Source: Sphingobacteriales bacterium (GTDB taxonomy: Bacteria > Bacteroidota > Bacteroidia > Chitinophagales > Chitinophagaceae). From it: a stretch of 64,000 nucleotides of DNA. Where the stretch lies: the NCBI GenBank assembly GCA_004144185.1, contig SEFP01000001.1:62001-126000 (forward strand), in the 5' to 3' direction. The notes beneath the pieces were generated by a model that saw only the letters and a program-made list of their open reading frames with translations, did no database searches and was not told the origin of the DNA. Positions 17,187 through 26,243 of the stretch are shown in pieces. Every line of letters starts with the position of its first letter. Position 1 is the stretch's first letter. The position numbers were made by a program, and so were the translations under genes.

Positions 17187-19268
17187 CTACCAAAGTTTCA
17201 CCCGTGCACTATCAGGCAAATACATCTTTTGTCCCGGCTGAATTTTGAACGCTGTATAAAATTCCGGAACATTTGGCAGCGGACCATTTACCCGCCATTT
17301 GGCCGGACTGTGTACATCGGTGATGAGACGGTTTGCCAGTTCGGCATCGCGGATCTGGTACAGCCAGCCTAACGAATACCCCAGGAAAAACCGCTGCATC
17401 GGATACAATCCGCTGATCGGCTTGTTTTCCTTGTACGTCTGCGTCATCTTGAAGGCATCAACGCCCAGTAACAAACCACCCAGATCAGCTAGGTTTTCGC
17501 CCAGCGTCATCCGGCCGTTGATACGGGTCGAGTCAAGAGCTACGATGTTGCTAAACTGATTGGCCAGTACATCGGCTCGCTTCTTAAATTCTTCTTCGTC
17601 TTTCTTGGTCCACCAGCTTTTAAGGTTGCCATCCGCATCATACTGACGGCCTTCATCATCAAAACCGTGGGTAATCTCATGACCAATCGTTGAAGCAGCC
17701 GCATACCCATAGACCAGTCCGTCGTCAAGACTGGCATCCATCCGGCCCGGTACTGTAAAGATTCCGGCCGGAAGTACGATTTCGTTGTTGGATGGGTTGT
17801 AATACGCGTTGTAGGTCTGCGGGGTCATATCCCATTCGGTCCGATCCACCGGTTTACCCAGTTTGGACAGGGAATAATTATTCCACCAGCGGTGCGCTGC
17901 CATCATGTTTTCGGCGTAGGATTTTTTGCCGATCTGCATTGCCGAAAAATCCTTCCACTTGTCGGGATAGCCTACTTTTTTGGTCATCCGGGCCAGCTTG
18001 TCCAAGGCCTTGGCTTTAGTGCTGTCGGTCATCCAGTCGAGCTTCTGGATACGCACTTTATACGCCTCCCGTACTTTCTCTACCATATCGCTGTAACGAG
18101 CTTTGGCATTCTTGTCAAAATACTGCTCCGCAAAGAGTTGGCCGACCATCTCGCCCATTGCATCTTCCTGGGCATCGAGGACCCGCTTCCAGCGCGGACG
18201 CTGGGCTTCGGCTCCCCGGATGGCTTTCCCATAGAAATTGAACCGGGCATCGCCCAAGGCAGTCGTCAGGTACGGCGCGAAATCGCTGATCGTGTGGAAG
18301 GTCAGATAGTCTTTCAGGACTGCAACCGGCTCGCTGCCGACGATGCCATCCAATGCTTTGTAAAACTCGGGCTGACCGACGATTACCGTATCGACGTTGG
18401 CAGCACCGATTCCGGAAATGGTTGTCTGCCAGTTGATCCGCGGAGTGGTTTTCTGCAAACCGGCCACCGTCATTTTATTGTAGTTGGCATACGGATCGCG
18501 CAACGCTTCTACCGAGCGGGAGATCTTGGCCAGTTTGGTCTCAAGGGCCAGAACAGCTTTGGCGCGCTGACGGGTAGCTGCCGTATCCTGGGTTCCGGAA
18601 GCGGCCAGCAGCTGTGCAATATAGCCTTCGTACGCAGTCCGGATTCCGGACGTACGGGCATCGGTTTTCAGGTAGTAATCACGGTTGGGCATGCCCAGTC
18701 CGCCTTGCATCAGGTAGTATGCCATCTTGGCGCTGTTCATCGCGTCCTGACCGGCGCCTTCACCGAAAAACACGCCGACGCCCATCTGATGGAGATAGGC
18801 CGACACCATCATAACATCGGCCGGGGTTGCAATGCCGTTGATTTTTGTCAGTGCCTCCCGAAGCGGTTCGATGCCACCTTTTTCGATAGCGACGGTATCA
18901 TTGGCAGCGGTATAAAAATCACCGATTTTGCGCTGGATATCGTTCGGGTCGTCGGCTTTGACGGACTCTTCGTTGATGGTTTTTTTGCGGGTGTACAAAT
19001 CTTCCATCACCAGTTGCGCAATGCCGTAATTGGTTTCATCTGCCGGAATCGGCGTACCCTTAATCCAGCCGCCATTGGCATACTGAAAGAAGTCGTCTCC
19101 CGGTTGCACGATGGTATCCATATTCTGAACCAGAATATCGGGCTGCTCGCCCTGCACCACGGTTTTGTTATGAGTGGTATTAGACGTGTTGGAATCGGTG
19201 CAGGCGGTCAGCAGCAGGAGCGGAAGCGCCCAGCGCAGGGATTTTCCGGAAGGTATAAAAAAGGTCAT
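17187..19268 (-). CDS. M13 family metallopeptidase, lipoprotein
   Basis: A 693-residue neprilysin/PepO-type zinc endopeptidase. The catalytic motifs are HEITHGFDDEGRQYD (HExxH, about residue 530) and ENLADLGG, which supplies the third zinc ligand. The usual PepO VVLPAGI-like segment appears as IVLPAGIFTVPG. The N-terminus, starting from the ATG at 19268, is a lipoprotein signal ending in LLLTAC, so the enzyme is anchored in an envelope membrane, most likely facing the periplasm or surface. The upstream in-frame start would bury this signal under 21 extra residues and is rejected. It probably degrades peptides for nutrition or quality control; substrate unknown. A clear terminator follows. Confidence 0.93.
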   Translation of the reverse strand: MTFFIPSGKSLRWALPLLLLTACTDSNTSNTTHNKTVVQGEQPDILVQNMDTIVQPGDDFFQYANGGWIKGTPIPADETNYGIAQLVMEDLYTRKKTINEESVKADDPNDIQRKIGDFYTAANDTVAIEKGGIEPLREALTKINGIATPADVMMVSAYLHQMGVGVFFGEGAGQDAMNSAKMAYYLMQGGLGMPNRDYYLKTDARTSGIRTAYEGYIAQLLAASGTQDTAATRQRAKAVLALETKLAKISRSVEALRDPYANYNKMTVAGLQKTTPRINWQTTISGIGAANVDTVIVGQPEFYKALDGIVGSEPVAVLKDYLTFHTISDFAPYLTTALGDARFNFYGKAIRGAEAQRPRWKRVLDAQEDAMGEMVGQLFAEQYFDKNAKARYSDMVEKVREAYKVRIQKLDWMTDSTKAKALDKLARMTKKVGYPDKWKDFSAMQIGKKSYAENMMAAHRWWNNYSLSKLGKPVDRTEWDMTPQTYNAYYNPSNNEIVLPAGIFTVPGRMDASLDDGLVYGYAAASTIGHEITHGFDDEGRQYDADGNLKSWWTKKDEEEFKKRADVLANQFSNIVALDSTRINGRMTLGENLADLGGLLLGVDAFKMTQTYKENKPISGLYPMQRFFLGYSLGWLYQIRDAELANRLITDVHSPAKWRVNGPLPNVPEFYTAFKIQPGQKMYLPDSARVKLW

Positions 19269-19397
19269 TTGAAAGAAGACAGAAGTTGATAGGGACAGGT
19301 TGCAACCACCTGATAAAAATGTGCTGCGCAAAGGTGTAACAGGAAGGTGAACTTTTCACCCGGCGATCCGGATGACAACAGACTTTCCGGAACCAGT

Positions 19398-20987
19398 TTA
19401 GGCAGTAGCGGTTTTGAATTCGCTGGTTTCGTGGAAGGTGATATCGGGGTTGTTTTGCTTTTCCGTGTTGAGATACCATTCGCTCTGGGCCAGGTACACG
19501 AGGTTGCCGTCTTTATCCTCCATCACATTGCCTTGCTTAAAGCGGGTAAACTCCTCCAGCTTTTTCTTATCACCGGTAATCCAGCAGGCTTTGTAAAACG
19601 GCAGCGATATAAATTCACAGGAAGCACCATATTCATTCTTCAGCCGGTATTGAATCACCTCAAACTGAAGTTCACCCACGCATCCGATCACTTTCCGGTT
19701 GCCGCCGTGCTGGGTAAACAGCTGGGCGACCCCTTCATCCATCAGCTGGTTAACGCCTTTTTCCAGCTGCTTGGTTTTCATCGGGTCTTTGTTGACCAGT
19801 TCTTTGAACAGCTCCGGAGAAAACGATGGAATGCCCGTGAATTGCAGCAGTTCGCCTTCGGTCAGGGTATCGCCGATTTTAAAATTGCCGGTATCAAACA
19901 GGCCGACGACATCCCCCGGATACGCTTCTTCGATCACGTCTTTGCTGCGGGCCAGGAAGGAGTACGGGTTGGAAAACCGCACGTCTTTCTCCAGCCGGGT
20001 GTGTTTAAAGTATTTGTTGCGCTCAAACTTTCCGGAACAGACGCGTAAAAAGGCGATCCGGTCGCGGTGGCGCGGGTCGAGGTTGGCGTGGATCTTAAAG
20101 ATAAAGCCGGTAAATTTTTTCTCATCGGGTTCTACTTCCCGCTTATCCGTCTGGCGCGCCAGCGGTTCCGGGGCAATCTGGATAAACGTGTTGAGCAGCT
20201 CGCGCACGCCGAAGTTGTTGACGGCCGAACCGAAAAACACCGGGGCTACTTTTCCGGAACGATAGTCTTCGGTATCCAGAGTGCCGTATACGCCTTCGAT
20301 CAGTTCAACATCTTCGCGCAGCTGGTCCGCATCGCGCTCGCCGATCATCCGGTCAAGCTCCGCAGACGCCAGGTCTTCGACCGGATAGCTGTTTTCGTCC
20401 GTAGCTTTCTGGGCAGCGGTGAAGAGCAGCAGACTTTTATCGTGCAAGTCGTACACGCCTTTGAAATCTTTTCCCTGACTGATCGGCCAGGTCAGCGGAT
20501 GCAGCGAGATGCTGAGTTCTTTTTCGATCTCATCCATCAGATCAAAGGGCAGCTTGCCGTCGCGGTCCATTTTATTGACAAATACAATCACCGGCGTATC
20601 CCGCATCCGGCACACTTCCATCAGCCGGCGGGTTTGTTCCTCGACCCCGTTTACGGAATCAATCACCAGAATAACGGAGTCGACGGCGGTCAAGGTCCGG
20701 TAGGTGTCTTCGGCAAAATCCTTGTGACCGGGCGTATCCAGCAGGTTGATCAACGTATCGGCATACTCGAAACTCATGACCGAGGTGGCTACCGAGATGC
20801 CCCGCTGGCGCTCGATTTCCATAAAGTCAGAGGTAGCGCCTTTCTTGATTTTGTTACTTTTCACCGCGCCGGCCACCTGGATGGCACCGCCAAACAGCAG
20901 CAGTTTTTCAGTGAGGGTGGTTTTGCCCGCATCGGGGTGCGAGATAATGGCAAAGGTGCGACGCTTGGCAATTTCCTGTTCGTACAT
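19398..20987 (-). CDS. prfC: Peptide chain release factor 3
   Basis: A 529-residue translational GTPase, RF3, which recycles RF1/RF2 from the ribosome after termination. The G1 loop is [14 protein letters not shown]3 is [10 protein letters not shown] and G4 FVNKMDRDG. The RF3-typical [13 protein letters not shown] follows G1, and C-terminal motifs such as [23 protein letters not shown] are intact. Length equals that of the E. coli protein. It is a single gene, diverging from the small membrane-protein gene at 21161. It starts at the ATG at 20987. Confidence 0.97.
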   Translation of the reverse strand: MYEQEIAKRRTFAIISHPDAGKTTLTEKLLLFGGAIQVAGAVKSNKIKKGATSDFMEIERQRGISVATSVMSFEYADTLINLLDTPGHKDFAEDTYRTLTAVDSVILVIDSVNGVEEQTRRLMEVCRMRDTPVIVFVNKMDRDGKLPFDLMDEIEKELSISLHPLTWPISQGKDFKGVYDLHDKSLLLFTAAQKATDENSYPVEDLASAELDRMIGERDADQLREDVELIEGVYGTLDTEDYRSGKVAPVFFGSAVNNFGVRELLNTFIQIAPEPLARQTDKREVEPDEKKFTGFIFKIHANLDPRHRDRIAFLRVCSGKFERNKYFKHTRLEKDVRFSNPYSFLARSKDVIEEAYPGDVVGLFDTGNFKIGDTLTEGELLQFTGIPSFSPELFKELVNKDPMKTKQLEKGVNQLMDEGVAQLFTQHGGNRKVIGCVGELQFEVIQYRLKNEYGASCEFISLPFYKACWITGDKKKLEEFTRFKQGNVMEDKDGNLVYLAQSEWYLNTEKQNNPDITFHETSEFKTATA

Positions 20988-21134
20988 ATAAATTTTTCAT
21001 TAAATCCCTTGCGGGATTCCGGGTATTGCTCCGAAGCGGTTCCGGACCGACGACATCAATTCCGGAAGCCAAAATCCGTTCACGAAACAGCAGGGCTGCA
21101 ACCGGAAACAATACATTCGGGCTGCAAAGGTGCG

Positions 21135-21142
21135 TAGCTTTG
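21135..21142 (+). promoter_or_regulatory. -7 promoter element of the 21161 gene
   Basis: TAGCTTTG matches the Bacteroidota TAnnTTTG consensus exactly, 18 bp before the chosen ATG. A convincing -33 element is not evident. It supports the downstream start over the longer reading frame that begins at 21026. Confidence 0.5.
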
Positions 21143-21160
21143 GCGGTATCTTCTCATTTT

Positions 21161-21724
21161 ATGGTTACGCAACGCTTTCAGGACGATTTTCAGATGGAGT
21201 TCCGGGCCGAACAGGCCTTTCTGAATGCCCAGCTCAGCCGCTTCGACCCCTTGTCGACGGCCCTCCGGAAGCGATCTGTAGGCCATTTTCTGAACGCGGG
21301 TCTGCTCCTGTTTCTGGAGGTGGTGCTATATGGAGTGGCGATTGCCTGCATAGCGCTGTTCTTCTTCAAGGAACAACTGTACCCACTGTACCTGCTCACC
21401 CGCTTTTCGCGTCCGGAATACGTGCAACTCATTGGTAAAGGGAATCTGGCTAACCTGAACCTACTGGTCTGGGGACTGGTAGCCATCATTGCAATCCTCA
21501 GTATCTGCTGGGCACGGAGCTTACGTAGTCTGCGCCATAAAAACATAGCGTTGGTACGTACCGGAACAGTGGTAAAAGGCTTTATGGGCGACCTGCTGCA
21601 ACGGAAAGCCGCCCTCGATGCGTTGGAACAACGGCATTATGCCACCCTGCCGATGGTAGGAACCCAGTCATCTGTGGGCGGTGTCAACGAAGTAGTGAAT
21701 CCGGGGTACGATCCGGCCGGATAA
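21161..21724 (+). CDS. Hypothetical two-TM membrane protein
   Basis: A 187-residue protein I do not recognise. It has two long hydrophobic segments (about residues 45-70, FLEVVLYGVAIACIALFFF, and about 100-125, LLVWGLVAIIAILSICW), with a charged segment of some 30 residues between them. The C-terminal tail is soluble and ends in a Gly/Val-rich stretch. The ATG at 21161 is preferred to an upstream start at 21026 because a TAnnTTTG promoter element lies at 21135-21142, inside the longer frame. It precedes the purine nucleoside phosphorylase gene on the same strand with an 81-bp gap; co-transcription is possible. No function can be proposed. Confidence 0.65.
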   Translation: MVTQRFQDDFQMEFRAEQAFLNAQLSRFDPLSTALRKRSVGHFLNAGLLLFLEVVLYGVAIACIALFFFKEQLYPLYLLTRFSRPEYVQLIGKGNLANLNLLVWGLVAIIAILSICWARSLRSLRHKNIALVRTGTVVKGFMGDLLQRKAALDALEQRHYATLPMVGTQSSVGGVNEVVNPGYDPAG

Positions 21725-21805
21725 AAACGTCCAAGACCACAGCTTTCGGAATGAAGGCGTGCACATCCGCAATTGTGGATCGTCCATTATTTTCGCAGCC
21801 GTCTT

Positions 21806-22636
21806 ATGTCTCCTTCTACTCCACTCTACGATCGCATCCAGCAGACGGCTGCTTTTCTCCAACCCTATCTTCCGGAACGTCCGGTAGCGGGTATTATCCT
21901 GGGCAGTGGCCTGGGTGGACTGGTCGATAGTGTGGAGGTGTTGCACCGCATCCCGTACGAGCAGATTCCGGAATTTCCGGTTTCCACAGTCAAAGGCCAC
22001 GCCGGTGCGTTGATCATCGGACGGCTCAGTGGTAAGCTGGTGGTCATGCTGGCCGGGCGCTTTCACTATTACGAAGGGTACGCGATGGAAGCAGTCACTT
22101 TTCCGGTGCGGGTGATGAAAGCACTGGGTTGCGAAACGCTGATCGTATCCAATGCCGCCGGGGCAATGAATGCAGCGTATCGTGTAGGCGATATTGTGTT
22201 GATCCGTGATCATATCAACCTGTTTCCGGAACATCCATTGCGCGGGCCCAACGACGATCGGCTGGGCACCCGGTTTCCGGATATGACCGAGCCGTACAGC
22301 CTGCACCTGATTGAACAGGCCAAAGCTATTGCCGCCGGGCAGGATTTACCCGTGCATACCGGCGTGTATGTGGGCTTGCAGGGACCTACGTTTGAAACCA
22401 AGGCCGAGTATTACTGGCTGCACACAATTGGCGGCGATGTAGTAGGTATGAGCACGGTTCCGGAAGTCATCGTAGCCATTCACGGCGGCATGCGGGTGTT
22501 TGGTGCCAGCATCGTAACCGACCTCGGCATCCGCGAAGACAACAATGTGATTACACACGAGGAAGTCCTCGAAGCAGCCAATGCCGCAGCTCCTAAACTG
22601 GCCGGATTGGTAGCAGCACTGGTAGGCAGACTGTAA
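21806..22636 (+). CDS. punA: Purine nucleoside phosphorylase (trimeric class)
   Basis: A 276-residue PNP, cleaving purine ribonucleosides with phosphate to free base plus ribose 1-phosphate in purine salvage. The signature regions are IILGSGLGGL (phosphate-binding), GRFHYYEGY, VSNAAGAMN, LQGPTFETKAE and GMSTVPEVIVA. These identify the low-molecular-weight trimeric family rather than the hexameric DeoD type. I start at the ATG at 21806 (MSPSTPLYDRIQQ); an in-frame ATG at 21773 adds 11 residues and would overlap a promoter-like TATTTTCG at 21788-21795. Substrate range (guanosine/inosine) is inferred from the family. Confidence 0.93.
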   Translation: MSPSTPLYDRIQQTAAFLQPYLPERPVAGIILGSGLGGLVDSVEVLHRIPYEQIPEFPVSTVKGHAGALIIGRLSGKLVVMLAGRFHYYEGYAMEAVTFPVRVMKALGCETLIVSNAAGAMNAAYRVGDIVLIRDHINLFPEHPLRGPNDDRLGTRFPDMTEPYSLHLIEQAKAIAAGQDLPVHTGVYVGLQGPTFETKAEYYWLHTIGGDVVGMSTVPEVIVAIHGGMRVFGASIVTDLGIREDNNVITHEEVLEAANAAAPKLAGLVAALVGRL

Positions 22637-22761
22637 TATTATATTAGTATATATACAAGTAGATTTCTTCCGGGAAAACAAGCAGCAGGTGAAGGATTGC
22701 AAGCATAAGGTCCGGTGTCTATGTTTACTAGGATTTATGCTTCAATAATCCTGTCCCGGCC

Positions 22762-23147
22762 ATGAAACTGCTTCTTACTCTTCTGTTTTCCTGCATTGCA
22801 GGTTTGGCTTCAGCTCAATCTCAGGCACTGCTGATTCGTTGGCAAACCTGTCTGGGTGGAAGCAGCCGGGACTATGCCACAGCCGTACAACCCACCTAGG
22901 ACGGAGGCTCTGTCGTAGCCGGATATGTACTTATTCATCCGATGGACAGGTTACCGACCATTACACCAGCAACAGCTTTAGTGACTGCCGGATCGTAAAA
23001 CTGGATCATGCCGATAGTCTTCAATGGCAAAAATCACTGGGTGGATTTGATAACGATCAGGCCACCACTATCGTGGTCACCAATGACGGCGGGTACATTG
23101 TAGCATGTAACATCCTTAAATCATCGGAAGTCTCTACAGCGTTTTGA
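22762..23147 (+). pseudogene. Decayed repeat-protein gene (WQKSLGG/DGGYIVAG type)
   Basis: A clear signal peptide (ATG at 22762, MKLLLTLLFSCIAGLASAQ) leads into RWQTCLGGSSRDYATAVQPT and then an in-frame TAG at 22897-22899. The frame resumes directly after with DGGSVVAGY, then shifts by one base to continue as TYSSDGQVTD, DCRIVKLDHADSLQWQKSLGGF and DNDQATTIVVTNDGGYIVA, and stops at 23147. These are units of the WQK-SLGGs-D-ya/DGGYIVAG repeat found in long Bacteroidota exported proteins that normally carry a T9SS tail. Barely two units remain and the C-terminus is missing. The remnant runs into the 3' end of the convergent di-haem oxidoreductase gene. The stop and the shift are visible in the sequence, though a sequencing error cannot be excluded for the shift. 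Confidence 0.75.
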
Positions 23148-24501
23148 TAAACCGGAGCAGTGCCTGTCGCTCCGCTTTACCCAGTTTCCGGAATGCCTCC
23201 TTTGCCTTCTCACTCTCACCGCCGTGCCAGAGAATGGCTTCTTCCAAACTACGCGCGCGACCATCATGCAGGTAAAATGCGGTCCCGTTGGTGCGCTCAA
23301 ACAGCCCGATTCCCCACAATGGCATGGTACGCCACTCCGAGCCCGTTGCATAATTATCCGTAAAGCCGTCGGCCAGTTCCGGTCCCATATCATGCAGCAG
23401 CAAATCTGTATACGGCTGGATGCGCTGGTTGGACAGGTAGGGCTTGGTCTGGTCAATCCCCGTACGAAGAACCGGCTTGTGACAGCCGCTGCAATTCAGC
23501 TGCTTAAATAGATCCTGCCCTTTCAAAACCGTTGGATCGGCCACCTGGCGACGGGCAGGCACCGCCAGCGTACGCAGGTAAAATGCCACGGCCTTCACGG
23601 TGCTGTCAGCCAGGTCAGGTGCGTCGCTCAGTTTTACGTACTGCGGTTGCCCGGCGCAGCTTTCATTCGGGAACAGGTAATTGGTCACGCCCATATCCTG
23701 ATGATAGGCAGAAGCGACCTGATGCAACACATCAGCGGTGTTACTTTTAAACCCCAGCCGCCCGATCTGCCGCTGACCGGTTACAGGATTGTACACATAA
23801 TTGGCTTTTCCGGAAATGCCATCGCCATCCGCATCACTTTCATCCACGAAACTGCGCAAGGTGGCTTCCGGAATAGTTTCCAGCAGGCCTACCCCAAATA
23901 CCGGCGGTGCCATCCGTGGCGAAAAAGCCGTTCCGGAATACGCCGTGTACGGGTCTGTAATGCGATATGTGGGGCGACGCAATTCCAGTGTTTCGCCATC
24001 GGCGTAGGTCACTGAAAAAGGCATATAGGATACACTCACCGTAGCCTCAGCCCGACTGCCCAGCAACGCGCGGTTTTGCAGTTGAGTGCCAAACCCCGGT
24101 ACCGGAACGGGACCTCCATACTCATTTTGCCCCGGCACGCTGATGCGAAACAGCATGGATGAATTGTTTTGCCCCAGCGTCGGAGATCCTTTACCATCGT
24201 TGTGATGACAGGAAAGGCATGATACATTATTGAACACGGGTCCCAGCCCGCCATTAACCGAAGCCGGAGCGGCCACAAAGGTTTGCTCAAAAGCCAGATC
24301 GCCCAGGGTATGAACCCGTGCGTCCCGGCTGTTCAGCCCGTCTACCGCATGCGTAAACGCTTTAGCCGATTCATCAAAGACGGTGGCGATTCCACCAGTC
24401 AGTCGTTGGTCATAGTCGGCTTCCGGAAACGGCGCTGCCTTCCGGCACATTGCCAGCAGGGAGATTCCGAATAGTCCGAGTATCAGAGCACCTTTGGTCA
24501 T
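23134..24501 (-). CDS. Di-haem oxidoreductase family lipoprotein (DUF1111)
   Basis: A 455-residue c-type cytochrome of the DUF1111/di-haem oxidoredictase family, related to bacterial cytochrome c peroxidases. Two CXXCH haem sites are visible: VSCLSCHHNDGKGSP (about residue 95) and LNCSGCHKPVL (about 345). The N-terminus is a lipoprotein signal (LLAMC). Family members are repeatedly found beside imelysin genes in iron-regulated clusters. Here it is the last of four co-directional genes (porin, Rieske, imelysin, this one), 59 bp after imelysin. It likely acts in periplasmic electron transfer linked to metal uptake. Exact reaction is unknown. Confidence 0.88.
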   Translation of the reverse strand: MTKGALILGLFGISLLAMCRKAAPFPEADYDQRLTGGIATVFDESAKAFTHAVDGLNSRDARVHTLGDLAFEQTFVAAPASVNGGLGPVFNNVSCLSCHHNDGKGSPTLGQNNSSMLFRISVPGQNEYGGPVPVPGFGTQLQNRALLGSRAEATVSVSYMPFSVTYADGETLELRRPTYRITDPYTAYSGTAFSPRMAPPVFGVGLLETIPEATLRSFVDESDADGDGISGKANYVYNPVTGQRQIGRLGFKSNTADVLHQVASAYHQDMGVTNYLFPNESCAGQPQYVKLSDAPDLADSTVKAVAFYLRTLAVPARRQVADPTVLKGQDLFKQLNCSGCHKPVLRTGIDQTKPYLSNQRIQPYTDLLLHDMGPELADGFTDNYATGSEWRTMPLWGIGLFERTNGTAFYLHDGRARSLEEAILWHGGESEKAKEAFRKLGKAERQALLRFIKTL

Positions 24502-24560
24502 GAATCGTGGATCATCCTATCAGGAGGCCAGGCGTCCGGCCTCTAACGCATGAATCTGTT

Positions 24561-25637
24561 TTAGTCTGTGATATACTGCAACACAAAGGGTCGCAACTCG
24601 TCTTCCAGAGTGGTCTTTAAGGTAGCCAGTGCATCCATTATACGCTGAATCTTGGAGCGTTCTGCGGCACTGAGAATGCTTTGCTCGAAAGGCATCGCCT
24701 TCACCGTAGCAAAACTGCTGATCGCAGCATTGATTTGTCCCTGCATCTTGGTATCAAGTGCTTTGTTTTTGGCCGCTACCAGGTCTGCCAGTCCTAATCC
24801 ATGCGTTTTATAATGTCCCAGATATACATTTTGAAGACCGCGCAGGTTGTTTTCGAAGTCGGTCCAGGAATTTCCGGAATAAGGGGATTCTACAACCTGC
24901 GGGTCGCGGGCGTCGTACGGATCTTTGATTTTGGCTTCACCAACTTCTTCACAGATACCTGCCATACCATCTACAATATCGAGATAAGCATTCTGCATTT
25001 TAGGATACGCAGCGCTTTGAGGGGTACCGCTCTGAGCGACCTGAACCGCATAGTTTTCCGGTGTGCCGGCCCAGCTGCCGTACAATTTGGTACAGGTATT
25101 GCTGATATCGGTGGTGAGAGAACTCATGTATTTTAGCTGGCGTGGCGTAAAATCGCCGGGCTGCCGGCTACCGCCCTGTCCAAACAACAGATACTCCAGC
25201 GGATGATAGCCGCGCAGGGACAAAGGAATCTGCTCGATGTCGGTTACTTCCAGAGGTGTACGGGAGCTGATCAACGAATCAATCTGAGTGTAATCGGTCG
25301 GCCAGGTATCCATGTACGGGTCATACTCGTTCACATCCACGGGGCCAAACAAAAACCCTTCGCACTGTTCCCAGATGCCGCGCATGGCTTTCCAGTCATT
25401 TTGAGCAGCGGTCAGGTTGATACCTGTCTGTGCAGTTTCCAAGGCCTGAATAGATGCATTCAGGGTCAAGGATGCATCGCGCAGATCTTTATAGGAAGCG
25501 AGTGCTACATGGGTAGAAAAATCAACCAGCACCGTGCGTTTCAACGTCTGAAAATCGGTTGTGGCAGGCGCATCGTCTTTTTTGCAACCGGCGAGGACTA
25601 GCACTGCAGCGGTAGCAGTTAGTAAAAGTGTTTTCAA
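24561..25637 (-). CDS. Imelysin family lipoprotein
   Basis: A 358-residue imelysin (peptidase M75/IrpA/EfeO-like) protein. The family GxHxxE motif is present as LRGYHPLEYLLFG near residue 147, with the companion EGFLFGPVDVNEYDPYMDTWPTD. The N-terminus is a lipoprotein signal (VLVLAGCKKDD), so it is membrane-anchored in the envelope. The only plausible initiation codon is TTG at 25637, since no ATG lies near the signal peptide. Imelysins are implicated in iron uptake and do not generally show peptidase activity. Its neighbours, a di-haem oxidoreductase and a Rieske protein, support a redox step coupled to metal acquisition. Substrate metal is inferred. A 177-bp gap with one TTCCGGAA separates it from the Rieske gene. 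Confidence 0.9.
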   Translation of the reverse strand: MKTLLLTATAAVLVLAGCKKDDAPATTDFQTLKRTVLVDFSTHVALASYKDLRDASLTLNASIQALETAQTGINLTAAQNDWKAMRGIWEQCEGFLFGPVDVNEYDPYMDTWPTDYTQIDSLISSRTPLEVTDIEQIPLSLRGYHPLEYLLFGQGGSRQPGDFTPRQLKYMSSLTTDISNTCTKLYGSWAGTPENYAVQVAQSGTPQSAAYPKMQNAYLDIVDGMAGICEEVGEAKIKDPYDARDPQVVESPYSGNSWTDFENNLRGLQNVYLGHYKTHGLGLADLVAAKNKALDTKMQGQINAAISSFATVKAMPFEQSILSAAERSKIQRIMDALATLKTTLEDELRPFVLQYITD

Positions 25638-25814
25638 TGGAATATTTTGAAGAAACCTTCGCCTGTGGCGAAATTGAAAAAAAAAGAGGAATTAAGAAGG
25701 TAACGGACCCCTCCGGTTCAGGCAGACTATTCGGCCCTACAGAGCCGTTCCGGAAAGGATTGCATTTGGTTGAGGACTCTGGTAGCTGGTCTGGTACAAA
25801 AGGTCGGTTGTTGG

Positions 25815-26237
25815 CTAAGTGTAAATAATCAGGTTTTCGCTCACTACTTCTGTTCGGTACCGGACTAGGGGCTCTTCTGCCGGTCCTTTGCGCACCTGTC
25901 CTTCAGCATTGAAAAGAGAGCCATGCTGATGGCATGCCCAACCGGTTCCGGAGGCATACAACGGATTGTCCATATGCGTACATTTCAGCAGCAAGGCATC
26001 ATAGCCGGTTGCTGTTTTGTGTACGGCCACATCATAGTCCCATCCTTCCGGACGAACGATTTTGCTTCCGTCGGCTTCGAGTGCGGCCAATGGAATCCGC
26101 ATCTGCCGTTCGAGCACCGGCACCCGATAGGCAGCCGTTTTGGTTGCACCACAGCCAAGCAGAGAAGGCAGGGCTATCCCTGCTGCGCCCAACAGACACA
26201 ACCGGCACGAAACGTTGAGAAACTGATTACGGTTCAT
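25815..26237 (-). CDS. Rieske [2Fe-2S] protein
   Basis: A 140-residue small Rieske protein. The cluster ligands are in LKCTHMDNPL (Cys and His) and WACHQHGSLF (Cys and His), separated by 13 residues, and the final GPAEEPLVRY stretch is typical. The N-terminus is an export signal that ends in SLLGC, so it may be a lipoprotein. The gene lies 6 bp after the porin gene and upstream of imelysin. It probably moves electrons between a quinone or periplasmic donor and the di-haem oxidoreductase of the same cluster; that pairing is inference from context. Confidence 0.88.
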   Translation of the reverse strand: MNRNQFLNVSCRLCLLGAAGIALPSLLGCGATKTAAYRVPVLERQMRIPLAALEADGSKIVRPEGWDYDVAVHKTATGYDALLLKCTHMDNPLYASGTGWACHQHGSLFNAEGQVRKGPAEEPLVRYRTEVVSENLIIYT

Positions 26238-26243
26238 AACAGA

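Noticed and set aside
17892-19289. 465-codon open frame opposite the M13 peptidase
   Set aside because: The peptidase strand has catalytic motifs and a lipoprotein signal; the opposite frame has neither.
22897-22899. In-frame TAG in the repeat-protein remnant as possible pyrrolysine or read-through codon
   Set aside because: A frameshift and loss of the C-terminus follow within a short distance, so decay is the simpler explanation.
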